From contig CAVRIA010000014.1 of assembly GCA_963721115.1 (NCBI GenBank), forward strand, positions 1 to 64,000: a DNA stretch of 64,000 bases, in the 5' to 3' direction. The notes beneath the pieces were generated by a model. It searched no databases. It had not been told where the DNA came from and saw nothing but the letters and a program-made list of their open reading frames with translations. The stretch is from CAVRIA01 sp963721115. Lineage in GTDB: Bacteria; Desulfobacterota; Binatia; HRBIN30; CADEER01. A program made the translations under genes and the position numbers. Of the stretch, positions 46,109 to 55,960 are shown one piece after another (position 1 is the first letter of the stretch; each line of letters opens with the position of its first letter).

Positions 46109-46960
46109 TCAGGGACGGGCGGAGCCTTCCTTTCGCATCATTTTGATGATCGGAGAGGGCTCCTTCGGTTGCCAGGCCTTGCGCCAGTGCTCCGCGTGCG
46201 GCCATTCGCGGTCGAGGTGGACGATCGTCCCCGGTTCGGTGGCCGTACGCAGCACTTGGAGCGCCGCGCGGACGACCCCGAGTTGCTCGTCGACGTCGTG
46301 CGGATGACCGATCGGATGCCCGAAGGGAAACTCGACACCGAGCGTCCGGGGCACGCCGATGCGCTCGGACCAGATCGGCATCATCGTGATCGTGACGGTG
46401 CTCATTCCCGCCGCTTCAAACGCGCGTGCCAGCACGGGCACGTTGCGACAGCAGTCCGGTCAGACAGGGGTCAGAAGGACGCAGTCGACGCGGTCGGCGC
46501 GCAGAAGCTCCGCCGCCGCGGGGGCGTATCTCTCGCGCCACTCGCGATCGTCGAGCTGAAACCCCATGAAGGAGAGGTGGCGCGGCGCGACGGAACCGAC
46601 CTCGCGGCTTGCGACGAGGTCGTGCAGGCGGTGTACGGGCAGGCAGACGTCGACGTCGGCGAGCAGATCGTCGTTATTGATGTGAAGATGGGAAGCGCCG
46701 ATCCGCTCCTGCCGGACGTCGGCCGGAATCGTGCGAAACGTCGGATCGCCCCAGGTCGGCTCGCGCTTCTCGCGCTCGGCATCGAACGGCGGCTCCAGCC
46801 CTTCGACATGGATGCCGGCCGTGGTGACCGCCGCGACGCGGCACTCGGAGAGCGGCTTCTCGAGCGGTGTCCACGGGACGGGATCTTCCCGCTGGACCTG
46901 CATCCCCTGGTAGTAAGCGGCGATGCTGCGCGGAAGCCATTTGAAGCTGTCGACGGGCAT
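46109..46960 (-). CDS. GrdB/PrdB-like reductase family selenoprotein (UGA = Sec)
   Basis: A 283-residue protein of the glycine/sarcosine/betaine/D-proline reductase selenoprotein B family. It starts MPVDSFKWLPRSIAAYYQGM. Mid-region HLHINNDDLLADVDVCLPVH is followed by CVLLTPV, an in-frame TGA (46462-46460, residue 167), then PDCCRNVPVLARAFEAAGMS, and the frame continues to PIWSERIGVPRTLGVEFPFG and a TAA/TGA-type stop at 46109. Family conservation continues across the TGA without a break, which supports selenocysteine. A hairpin suited to SelB lies just after it (46425-46442). Its role outside Stickland fermentation is unknown; a redox or reductase role is likely. It is a single gene. Confidence 0.82.
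46425..46442 (-). promoter_or_regulatory. Candidate bacterial SECIS hairpin
   Basis: On the transcript, CGUGCC and GGCACG form a 6-bp stem with loop CGUGCU, beginning 17 nt after the UGA. This is the distance expected for a bacterial SECIS, where SelB binds the apical loop. It is coding sequence at the same time (NVPVLARA), so the structure is constrained by both. Confidence 0.55.
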
Positions 46961-47359
46961 GAGACACGTCGAGCCGTAGACGATTCGGCCCGAGCTGGCA
47001 ACCGACGAGAAGTCACCGACGACGAAGTCACGACGGGCGGGGCCAACAGGTGCTCTGCGTGAGTTGTCGGAAGAGCTGCCCGAATGGCCGGAATACTGAA
47101 CACGCTTAGGAGAAGACCCTGAAAATCTCGAGGCTCCAACAACCAACAACTTGACAACGAACAACCGGGGGCGGCGGCTGGGTGGATTGTTTGGGCAAAG
47201 CCGGGTGGTCCCTCGGAGAGCGTCCGTAGAATGGATGGGCAAGCCCGCGTCCTCGCACCGCGGGCGGCGCCCGGCGTTTGCCGGCGCCGCCTCTGACGGA
47301 GTATGAAGTCGTATCGGCGGCCACGCCGCCGAGTCACCGAGAGGAGAGAGGGGGTAGGC
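46961..47359. other. Gene-free interval with GTTGTTGG repeat, copy D
   Basis: A 399-bp divergent gap between the selenoprotein and the CehA-like gene. It contains CCAACAACCAACAACTTGAC (47137-47156), the GTTGTTGG unit in the opposite orientation, with a trailing CAACGAACAACC. Promoters for both flanking genes must lie here. No gene or RNA is recognised. Confidence 0.6.
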
Positions 47360-50300
47360 ATGAAGCTTCGGCGCGCCTGGATCGCGGCACTGCTCTGTAT
47401 CGTCGTCGCCGCGTGCGGCGACGACAACGACGGCCGGGGAAGCCCGACTCCCACGGCGATCCCGCCGACGGCGACCGCCGCGGCAACCGCGACCGAGGTG
47501 GCCACCCCGACGCCGGTCCCGACCTCCACGTCCAGTGACACGCCGACCGAGACGGCGGCGCCGGACACGCCGACGCCGATCGCCACAGCCGCGCGCCATC
47601 GCCCGGCAGATCACCGACGAGGGCGATCTCATCGGTGGACCGATGGCGGTCGGACACGTCGGCGACTACCTGCTCGCCAACGACAAGATCCGCGCCGTCA
47701 TCGGCGCCCCGGGCCGCGAGATGAGCTTCATGCTGACCTACGGCGGCAACATCATCGACGCCGACGTCGTGCGCCCCGACGGCGATCCCGGACGCGACAA
47801 CTTCGGCGCCATGACGCCGTTGATCAACATCTCGTCGACCGTGAACGTGCAGGAGATCACGGTGGTCAACGACGGCTCGAACGGCGAGCCGGCCATCCTG
47901 CGCACGCTGGGAGTGGACGACCTCCTCGACGCCATCGACACGATCAACGCCGTCAAGGGCTTTGGGCTGGGATCGATCCCGCCCTCCGCCCAGGACCGCG
48001 ATCTCCCCATCGAGGTCATGAGCGAGTACACGCTCGGCCTCGGCGACACGGCGATCCGCATCGAGACGACGATCAAGAACAACGGCTCCGAACCGCTGCA
48101 GCTGTACGTCGGCGACTTCGTCAACGGCAGCGGCGAGGTCGACACCTTCGCGCCGCCGCTCGGCTTCGGAGACGTCGTCCTGCGCCCCGACCTGCCGTTC
48201 CTCGCCTTCGCCGGCGTCGGCGGCGCGAGCGGCTTGTCCTACGGCATCCTGCCGCAGCAGCTGCCCGGCTCGCCGCTGGTCGCCAGCGCCTTCGGGCAGT
48301 CCGGCATCGAGGTGTATCTGCTCGGGCAGGCCGTCCTCGGCGTGCTCGTCGGCCAGGCGCCGGGGATCTTCCCCATCGCGCCCGGCGAGACCAACTCGTT
48401 CGTGCGCTACTTCACGGTTCGCAACGGCGACGTCGATGCGGTCGTCGCCGAGAACGACGCCCTGCTCGGCAAGGCCACGGGAACGATTCGCGGCCGCGTC
48501 ACTGCCGGTGGCGCCCCCGCCGCGGGGGCCACGGTCTCCCTCGTGCGCACTCCGGGGGCGAACGGAGCCCCCTTCGACGTGCTCGACGCGTTCCGGACCG
48601 ACGTCGACGGGCGCTACGAGGGAGCGGTGCAACCCGGGGACTACCGTGTTCTCGCCCGCCTGGAGGGCTATCCATACGACTCCGGCGGCGCGCAGCCGGA
48701 GCAGCATGCGGTGACGATCAGCCAGGGCGGCGATACGGTCCAGGACATCGCCCTGCCCGCCACCGGCCAACTGCGCGTCACCGCCGTCGACGAGGCTGGC
48801 AAGGCGATCCCGGCCAAAGTCTCGGTGGTCGGCTTCGATCCGGCGCCGGACCTGGTCAATGCGGGCGGCGCCTTCGTCTTCCACTCGCCCATCGAGCAGA
48901 AGGGCGCCGAGCTCTTCGGGCTCACCGACGTCCGCTTCCTCGACCAGTCCGGCGACAGCGGCGCGTTCGCCATCCCTCCGTCCGACTACGAGGTAGTCGT
49001 CACGCGCGGCCCCGAGTACTCCGCCTACCGCCAGCGCGTCACCGTCGAGGCCGACCAGATCACGACCGTCGACGCCGTGCTGGCACGCGTCGTCGACACC
49101 ACCGGCTTCGTCTCCACCGACTATCACGTCCATCTCATCAACAGCCCGGACTCCAACGTGCCGCGCGACGACCGCATCCGAACGATGGCCGCCGAAGGCG
49201 TGAACTACTTCGTCGCCAGCGACCACGACTTCCTCACCGACCTGCGTCCCGACATCGAGCGGCTGGGGCTGCAGGACTTCGTCGCCGCGACGATCAGCTC
49301 CGAGATCACCACCTTCGACCTCGGCCACTTCAACGCCTGGCCCCTGCAGCGCCTGCCCGACACCCACACCGGCGGATCGATCGACTGGGGACGCGCCGGC
49401 GTACCCCCCGGGCAGGACTTCCCCTCGCTCGGCAGCTACGATCTGTCGCCGGCCGAGCTGTTCGCCGCGGCGCGCGGCCGCATCGTTCCCGGCGTCGACG
49501 GCGTGGTGCAGGTCAACCACATCAACAGCGGCACGCTCGGCTACCTCCACCTGGCCGGCATCGACACGGCGTTGGATCCGCCGCAGTCGTTCACGCCGCC
49601 GGGCCTCATCCGCCAGGATCCCGCCATCACCAATCTCTACGACGAGAACTTCGACTCGCTCGAGCTGTGGATCGAAGGCAGCCGGGCCCAGACCCAGCTC
49701 CTGCAGGACGCCAACCTGGGAGACTGGTTCAACCTGCTGAACCAGGGCCGCATCAAGACCGCGACCTCGGACTCGGACTCGCACACCACCGCCATCATCC
49801 AGGCGGGCGGACCGCGCAACTACGTCGCCTCCCCGAGCGACGTGCCGAGCGAGCTCGACGACGCCACGCTGGCGCAGAGCGTGCGCGACGGCCGCGTCGT
49901 CGGCACCAACGCCCCCTTCGTGCGCGTCACCATCGAGGGCGACGGTGGCGCCACCGCCGGTCTGGCGCTCGGCGAGTCGCGCCTGGTGGCGGCGACCAGC
50001 GGCAGCGCCACCCTGCGGATCGACGTGGAGAGCCCCGAGTGGGCCGAGTTCGACACCGTCGAGGTGTTCACCAACACGGTACCCACTGCGGTACCGGACG
50101 AGAACTTCAACGGCGCCATGGTGCCGAGCTACGCGGTCGCGCCGGACATCACGCTGCACGCCGGCACCGACTTCACGGTGGATCACGAGGTCGTCGACGA
50201 CAACATCCCGGGAGCCACGCGCCTGCGCGCCGCCATCGAGGTACCGCTCAGTGTCAGCCGCGACACCTGGGTCGTCGCGCTCGTCAAGGGCACCGACGGC

Positions 50301-50483
50301 GTATCGCCCCCGCTGTGGCCGATGAACCCGCAGGACCTCGACCAGGCGAGCAACCAGACGCTCGACGACCTCACCGACGGCAACCTCGGCGAAGGCGGCA
50401 ACCCCGCCCTCGCCTACACCAACGCGCTGTTCATCGATTTCGACGGCAACGGCCAGTTCGACGCCTCCGGAGAGGAGCCGTGA
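47360..50483 (+). CDS. CehA/McbA family PHP-domain lipoprotein
   Basis: A protein of about 1040 residues with a lipobox (LLCIVVAACGDD) and a Thr/Pro-rich linker. An extended beta-rich region follows, including a GNIIDADVVRPDGDPGRDNF segment near the start and a carboxypeptidase-regulatory-like domain (GTIRGRVTAGGAPAAGATVS). The metallohydrolase domain opens FVSTDYHVHLINSPDSNVPR (HxH metal site), then YFVASDHDFLTDLRP and VNHINSGTLGYLHLAG, with SDSDSHTTAI. The C-terminus ends FIDFDGNGQFDASGEEP, an EF-hand-like loop. Frame shift near 47595 between linker and body. It overlaps the HEAT-repeat gene by GTGA. Confidence 0.85.
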
Positions 50484-51745
50484 GCAGAGGACGGCCCTCC
50501 TTTCGTGCGTCGCGCGCCGCGTTGCGCGCGGTGACGGTCGCGGCGGCGCTCCTCACCGCCGCGACGGCGGCTTGCCCTGCGCGCGCCAGCGCCACCACGG
50601 CGCAGGCGGATTTCTTCCAACTGCTCGAGCAGGTGCCGCTCGTCGTCCTCGCGTCCGTCGAATCGCGCGACGTGCAGGAGGGAAAGGGGCTGGTGGTCAC
50701 CCGCCTGGCAGTCGACCGCGCCCTGAAGGGGGAGTGGCCGAGCGCATCGCCGGCGGTAGTCCAGGAGATGATCTTCCACACCGACCGCCCCCTTCTCGAC
50801 GTCGGCCAGCACCGGATCCTGCTGCTCGAGCCGCTGCCCGATTGGTCGCACTACCGCGCGATGCTCGAGCCCGGGTCCTACCTGCGCATCGCGCACCAGC
50901 GCCTGGGGATCGCCGCCCCCGAGACCGCTCCTCTCGTCGAACGCTATCTCGCCGCGTTGCGCGAGCCGGCGTCGCGCGACACGAGGCTGGCGGTACTGAT
51001 CGACGCCCTGCGCAGCCCCCAGCTCGGCGACCAGGCGCTGCGCGCCCTGTGGAACCCGGCGCTGTGGCCGCCGCAGCCGAGCGAGGTCGAGACGTCGGCT
51101 CTGGCCGCGGCGCTGCGCGACCGGTCGATTCCGCCCGAGCGGCGACACGGGCTGCTCGACCTCGTCGCCGATCGCCGTCTCGGCTCGCTGCGCTCCACCG
51201 TGCACGAGCTGCTCGGTGACCCGCGGCTGGCGCCCTACGCGCGCGCCACCCTGGCGTCGCTCGGAGAGCCGCTGACCGCCGAGGCCGTGCGACACGACCT
51301 GGCGTCGCCCGACCCGGCGGCGCGCCTGGCCGCCGTCGAGAGCGCGGCCGCACTGAAGCCCGACGAGCAGATCCAGATACTCGACGCCGTCGCCGGCGGC
51401 GACCGCGATCTCGAGGTGCGCCGCGCCGCCATTCGGGCTCTGGCGCGCAGCGGCGCCGCGGCCGTCCCCTCCCTGGCGGCGCTGCTTGGGAATTCGGACG
51501 GCCGCGTCGCGTACTACGCGGCGCAGGCGCTGGCGCGCATCGGAAAACCCGCCGCCGTGCACGCGCTCTCCACGCCGTTCGAGCACGGGAGCTACGAGTC
51601 CCAGGTCGCCGCCGTCTTCGCGCTGCAGAAGATCGGCAGCCGTGACGCCCTACAGGTTCTGAGCGACGTCCGCGCCCGGCCTCCCGACCCGCGCCTGCGG
51701 CAGGTGATCGACATGGCTCAGGAAACCTACGTCCACCACCACTGA
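50480..51745 (+). CDS. HEAT-repeat secreted protein
   Basis: 421 residues with a GTG start overlapping the previous stop. It has a signal-like N-terminus (AVTVAAALLTAATAACPARA). A middle domain starts LLEQVPLVVLASVESRDVQE. Five or so HEAT-like helical repeats make up the C-terminal half (LEVRRAAIRALARSGAAAVP, SLAALLGNSDGRVAYYAAQA, LARIGKPAAVHALSTPFEHG). The His-rich end is ETYVHHH. It is probably a partner of the CehA-like enzyme by gene coupling. No catalytic residue is visible. Confidence 0.75.
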   Translation: MSRGRPSFRASRAALRAVTVAAALLTAATAACPARASATTAQADFFQLLEQVPLVVLASVESRDVQEGKGLVVTRLAVDRALKGEWPSASPAVVQEMIFHTDRPLLDVGQHRILLLEPLPDWSHYRAMLEPGSYLRIAHQRLGIAAPETAPLVERYLAALREPASRDTRLAVLIDALRSPQLGDQALRALWNPALWPPQPSEVETSALAAALRDRSIPPERRHGLLDLVADRRLGSLRSTVHELLGDPRLAPYARATLASLGEPLTAEAVRHDLASPDPAARLAAVESAAALKPDEQIQILDAVAGGDRDLEVRRAAIRALARSGAAAVPSLAALLGNSDGRVAYYAAQALARIGKPAAVHALSTPFEHGSYESQVAAVFALQKIGSRDALQVLSDVRARPPDPRLRQVIDMAQETYVHHH

Positions 51746-51797
51746 CACCCGCCGCCCCGCATCGCAGCTCCTGCTCTGTATCTGTTCTGTATCTGTA

Positions 51798-52690
51798 TTG
51801 TGGTGCGGGCGTCCCGCCTGCACGGGGTTACGGTGGGGAGGTCAGCGGCCCGCCGGGCCGCTATGCAGGCCGGAGGCCTGCACCACAATAATGTCTTGGC
51901 TGCACCGGTATCGCCGTTCCCCCGGTTTTCTTCCGTTGTGGTGCGGGCGTCCCGCCTGCACGGGGTTGCGGCGGGGAGGTCAGCGGCCCGCCGGGCCGCT
52001 ATGCAGGCCGGAGGCCCGCACCACAATAGTATCTTCGCTGCACCGGCATCGCCGTTCTCCCGGTCTTCTTCCGTTGTGGTGCGGGCGTCCCGCCTGCACG
52101 GGGTTGCGGCGGGGAGGTCAGCGGCCCGCCGGGCCGCTATGCAGGCCGGAGGCCCGCACCACAATAGTATCTTCGCTGCACCGGCATCGCCGTTCTCCCG
52201 GTCTTCTTCCGTTGTGGTGCGGGCGTCCCGCCTGCACGGGGTTGAGGCGGGGAGGTCAGCGGCCCGCCGGGCCGCTATGCAGGCCGGAGGCCCACACCAC
52301 AAAATATCTTCGCTGCACCGGCATCGCCGTTCTCCCGGTCTTCTTCCCTTGTGGTGCGGGCGTCCCGCCTGCACGGGGTTGCGGCGGGGAGGTCAGCGGC
52401 CCGCCGGGCCGCTATGCAGGCCGGAGGCCCACACCACAAAATATCTTCGCTGCACCCGTATCGCCGTTCTCCCGGTTTTCTTCCGTTGTGGTGCGGGCGT
52501 CCCGCCTGCACGGGGTTGCGGCGGGGAGGTCAGCGGCCCGCCGGGCCGCTATGCAGGCCGGAGGCCCACACCACAATAATATCTTCGCTGCACCCGTATC
52601 GCCGTTCTCCCGGTCTTCTTCCCTTGTGGTGCGGGCGTCCCGCCTGCACGGGGTTGCAGCGGGGGGAGTTCAGCGGGACCACGACTAGGC
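51798..52690. repeat. Seven-copy tandem array, 138-bp period
   Basis: Copies of the TTGTGGTGCGGGC inverted-repeat element start at 51798, 51936, 52074, 52212, 52349, 52486 and 52624, a period of 137-138 bp. Each unit has the 95-bp element (TTGTGGTGCGGGC...GCCCGCACCACAA, with inner GCGGCCCGCCGGGCCGC palindrome) plus about 43 bp of near-identical linker (ATCTTCGCTGCACCGGCATC and so on). The seventh copy is truncated and runs into the FadB-like gene's upstream region. Open frames across it are repeat artefacts. Confidence 0.92.
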
Positions 52691-52789
52691 CTGCGGCGCT
52701 GCCCGACTTGACCGCGACACCGCGGAAGGCTTTTTTGACGCTGCGCCGCACGCAAACCGGGGTGCTGCCCATCACGGAAAGGAATCGCC

Positions 52790-54841
52790 ATGAGCCAGTT
52801 CGAGCACGAAGTCCGCAACGGAATCGCCTGGGTCGTCTTCGACTCCGGCGGCATGAACACCCTGTCCGCCGGGGCGATCGAGGATCTCCAGGCCCTGATC
52901 GCCGAGCTGCGGCGCGTCCATGCGTCGACGCCGCTGACCGGCGTCGTTCTCCAGGGCAACAAGTTCGGCCTCGGCGCCGGCGCCAACATCGGCGAGCTCA
53001 TGTCGGCCACGCGCGAGCAGCTCGGCCAGTTCATCGACCGCGGCCATGAGACGCTGTTCGCAATCGAGGAAGGGCCCTTCCCGTGGCTGGCCGTGGTCGA
53101 CGGCTTCGCGCTGGGAGGCATCTACGAGCTCGCCCTGGCCTGTCGCGGAATCGTCGCCACCGAGCGCTCGACGATGGGCTTTCCGGAGATCCGGTTGAAC
53201 ATCTTTCCCGGCCTCGGCGGGACCCAGCGCATGCCCCGCCGCAGCGGTCTGCTCAACGCCGAGGACCCGATCGGCGGCGATGCCGGCATCACCGCCGTCC
53301 TGCAGGGGAAGAACTTCAAGGCCAGGCAGGCGGCGGCGATCAAGATGATCGACGCGGTGATTCCCGACGGGGAGGACGTCCACGCGTTTGCCGAGCGCTT
53401 CCTGCGCGAGGCGCTGCCCGGCATCGACCGCACCGCGCCGGCCGATCTCGCCAACGCCGAAGCGTTGAAGCCGATGGTCCTGCCCATGATCCAGAAGGCG
53501 ACCATGGGTCGTCCGAACCCGCGCGCCCCCTACATCGCGCTCGACGTAATGGTGAAGGGGGCTTCGCTGCCGCTGCGCGAGGCGATCCGGGTCGAGCGCG
53601 ACGCCTTCCTCGACGTCGCCACCTCGGCGGAGGGCAAGGCCGGCATGCGCTTCTTCTTCACTCAGCAGAAGGTGCAGAAGCCGCCCAAGGGCTTGCCCGG
53701 CAAGCCGCGGGCGCTGAAGAAGGTCGGCGTCGACGGCGCCGACGGCTACATGGGCAACGCCATCGCCTGGCTCGCCCTCGAGGCGGGCTACCAAGTGGTC
53801 GGGCACGTGCCGATCGCCAAGTTCGCCGCGTCGGTACCAGACAAGCTCGCCGCCAAGTACGCACGGGCGGTCAAGAAGGGCTCGATGACCGAGGCGGACG
53901 CGAAGAAGAAGGTGGGCAGCGTCGCGGTGACGACCGACCTCAAGGACCTCTACGACTGCGACCTGGTCATCGAGGCGCGCATGGAGAGCCGCGAGATCAA
54001 GGCCGAGTTCTACCGCGGTCTCGGCGCCGGCATGAAGGCCGACGGCCTGGTGGCGTCGAACTCGAGCTCCATGGGTCCGGGCCTGCTGGCGGGCGACTTC
54101 GCCGCCGGCGGCGGCTCGCGCCGGAACTTCCTCAACATGCACTTCTTCAGCCCCGCCGAGCACCCGATGATGCAGCTCGTCGAGATCATCGCCGGCAAGG
54201 AGACCTCGCCGGAGGCGGTGGCGACAGCGCACGCCTTCGCGCGCAGCATCAACAAGACGCCGGTGATTCTGCAGGACGGCTCCCCCGGCTTCCTGGTCAA
54301 CGCCGGTCTCGCCGCCTACATGCTGGAGGCGGAGACGATCTACCGGGAGGGCACGCCGGTGGAGGTGATCGACGAGGCCATGCGCGAGACGGTCTTTCCC
54401 ATGGGACCGTTCGAGCTCGGCGACCAGGCGGGGCTCGACATCGCGGCCGGCATGTTCGACACCATCGCCGCGGCTAGCCCGCTGGAGCGCGACCCGCTGG
54501 TGTGGAAGCTGCGCGAGCTGAAGCGCTTCGGCGTCAAGAGCGGCGCCGGGGTCTACGACTACGACAACGGGAAGAAGAAAGGCGTCTGGCCGGGCCTCGC
54601 CGATCTCGTGCCGCAGCGCGGCGAGCGGGTCGCCGGCAAGGACGAGATCGTCGAGCGTTGCACGCGAGCCCTGTACGCCAAGGCCAGGGAGCTGGTCGAC
54701 CGCAAGATCGTCGCCTCCGAGGAGGAATGCGATCTGGCCTTCGTCTTCGGCATCGGCTTCGCGATGCACCTCGGCGGCCCGATCTACTACGGCAAGCTGC
54801 ACGGCTACGACGAACTCGCCGGGTTGCACCCGGCTTCGTAG
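52790..54841 (+). CDS. FadB/FadJ-like enoyl-CoA hydratase / 3-hydroxyacyl-CoA dehydrogenase
   Basis: A 683-residue fusion for beta-oxidation-type chemistry. The N-terminal crotonase domain has FGLGAGANIGEL and DGFALGGIYELALACRG, with MGFPEIRLNIFPGLGGTQRM (both catalytic Glu positions retained). The HAD domain begins about residue 300. Its nucleotide-binding motif is unusual (KKVGVDGADGYMGNAIAW, instead of GxGxMGxGIA), while the catalytic segments SNSSSM, NMHFFSPAEHPMMQLVEII and DGSPGFLVNAGLA are kept. Strong GGAAAGGAA-like site upstream. It is a single-gene unit after the tandem array. Substrate range cannot be inferred. Confidence 0.87.
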   Translation: MSQFEHEVRNGIAWVVFDSGGMNTLSAGAIEDLQALIAELRRVHASTPLTGVVLQGNKFGLGAGANIGELMSATREQLGQFIDRGHETLFAIEEGPFPWLAVVDGFALGGIYELALACRGIVATERSTMGFPEIRLNIFPGLGGTQRMPRRSGLLNAEDPIGGDAGITAVLQGKNFKARQAAAIKMIDAVIPDGEDVHAFAERFLREALPGIDRTAPADLANAEALKPMVLPMIQKATMGRPNPRAPYIALDVMVKGASLPLREAIRVERDAFLDVATSAEGKAGMRFFFTQQKVQKPPKGLPGKPRALKKVGVDGADGYMGNAIAWLALEAGYQVVGHVPIAKFAASVPDKLAAKYARAVKKGSMTEADAKKKVGSVAVTTDLKDLYDCDLVIEARMESREIKAEFYRGLGAGMKADGLVASNSSSMGPGLLAGDFAAGGGSRRNFLNMHFFSPAEHPMMQLVEIIAGKETSPEAVATAHAFARSINKTPVILQDGSPGFLVNAGLAAYMLEAETIYREGTPVEVIDEAMRETVFPMGPFELGDQAGLDIAAGMFDTIAAASPLERDPLVWKLRELKRFGVKSGAGVYDYDNGKKKGVWPGLADLVPQRGERVAGKDEIVERCTRALYAKARELVDRKIVASEEECDLAFVFGIGFAMHLGGPIYYGKLHGYDELAGLHPAS

Positions 54842-54934
54842 GCTTAGGCTGAGGCTACGGCTAAGGCTTAGGCTGGGAATCGTTGGCCGTGCTTCACCTC
54901 AGCCTTAGCCTTAGCCCAGCCTTAGCCTCAGCCC
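54840..54934. repeat. AGGCTN tandem-repeat hairpin, copy E
   Basis: GGCTTAGGCTGAGGCTACGGCTAAGGCTTAGG (54841-54872) faces CTCAGCCTTAGCCTTAGCCCAGCCTTAGCCTCAGCC (54898-54932) across 25 bp. It begins at the stop codon of the FadB-like gene, between convergent genes. This is the clearest of the AGGCTN elements. Confidence 0.75.
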
Positions 54935-54953
54935 GCCGCGAAACGGCCTCCGC

Positions 54954-55767
54954 TCACCCGCGCGGCGTCACGTTCGTCGCCGCGCCTTGCGGGATGAGCG
55001 CTTCGGCGGTGCTGCGGTTGTCGGCCGGCAGATCGGCGCGCAGCAGGTCGCAGTTGACCGCGCCGATGAACACCTCGCTGCGAATGCGCAGGGGGATGCG
55101 AATCGGATCCTTCGCCACCCAGATCGTCACCCGGTGAAGCCGGCTCTCGAGCCCCTTGCCGAGCTTCCAGACCGTCGGCTCGACGCGCAGCGCCGGGAAC
55201 GTGCCGGCACCGACGCTGATCGTCTCCTCGCCCGCGATGTCGAGCTTGATGCGGTAGCGGTCCTGTCCGGTGAAGATGTCGTAGACGAAGGAGTCGCCGA
55301 CCTGCACCGGCCGGCTGATGGCGCTGAAGATCGCCGTGATCGGATCGAGAAGGGCGGGGTCGCTGGCATCGACCACCCGGGTCAGCTTGCCCTCCTTGCG
55401 GGTGAATCCCTTGGCGCGCGGGCCGGTGGAAGGAAACACGATCTGGGTCTCCCGCTGCTTGTCGTTCACCTCGCGGTCGAACTCGAAGCCGAGCGGGGAC
55501 CAGGTGGCGGGCTGGAAGCGTGAAACGGCACGGCCGCGCAGGCTCCAGAACAGGTCGATGAACTGGTTGGTCTGTGTTCCCACGGCCACGCTGTAGACCG
55601 GCGATGCCTCATCCCCTCCATGCGAGACGTCGACGACCGCATTGGCGGCGGGAATGCCGTTCCAGTACATCCGGTACTCGAGCTGGCCGGTGGGAATGGG
55701 ACCGGCCTGCGCGGCCGGCGGGCCGAGCAGGAGACAACGCCGCACAGGCCGCAAGGAGGACTCGCAT
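54954..55767 (-). CDS. DUF3108 domain-containing secreted protein
   Basis: A protein of about 270 residues starting MRVLLAACA at 55767. Correcting a one-base slip near 55740 restores a signal peptide ending LLLGPPAAQA. The mature part opens GPIPTGQLEYRMYWNGIPAA, with AVGTQTNQFIDLFWSLRGRA, FDREVNDKQRETQIVFPSTG and WVAKDPIRIPLRIRSEVFIG, the recognisable DUF3108 pattern. Periplasmic, function unknown. The GGCTN hairpin follows its 3' end. Confidence 0.8.
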
Positions 55768-55895
55768 GCCCTCGAGAACGCGCGACCGCGCGACGAGTTC
55801 CGCCGAAAGCCCGTGCTGATCGTACCGCCCCATCCACGGAGCAGCTTAGCGAAAAACCGCCCCGCCCGCGATGCGAGGCGCGCCCCTCTCCTCTC

Positions 55896-55930
55896 TCACC
55901 GGTCACTCATTCACCGGTCACCGGTCCACG
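55896..55930. repeat. TCACCGGT short repeat
   Basis: TCACCGGTCACTCATTCACCGGTCACCGGTCC has three copies of the palindrome ACCGGT within a TCACCGGT unit, between the DUF3108 gene and the next gene. Length 35 bp. Confidence 0.5.
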
Positions 55931-55960
55931 CCCCTCTCGCAGCAACTCGCATCGACTGCA

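Noticed and set aside
46109..46462. Separate small gene after a stop codon
   Set aside because: Family conservation runs through the TGA, and there is no start or ribosome site after it; a selenocysteine codon explains it better.
47334..50186. 950-residue antisense open frame
   Set aside because: Shadow of the CehA-like gene, same reason.
51800..52579. 259-residue protein with repeats of RASRLHGVAAGRSAARRA type
   Set aside because: It is the translation of the tandem repeat itself; all frames are open through it in the same way, and there is no start context.
51798..52690. CRISPR array
   Set aside because: The units have a 95-bp palindromic core and nearly identical 43-bp linkers. CRISPR spacers are unique, and repeats are 23-48 bp. 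No cas genes are nearby.
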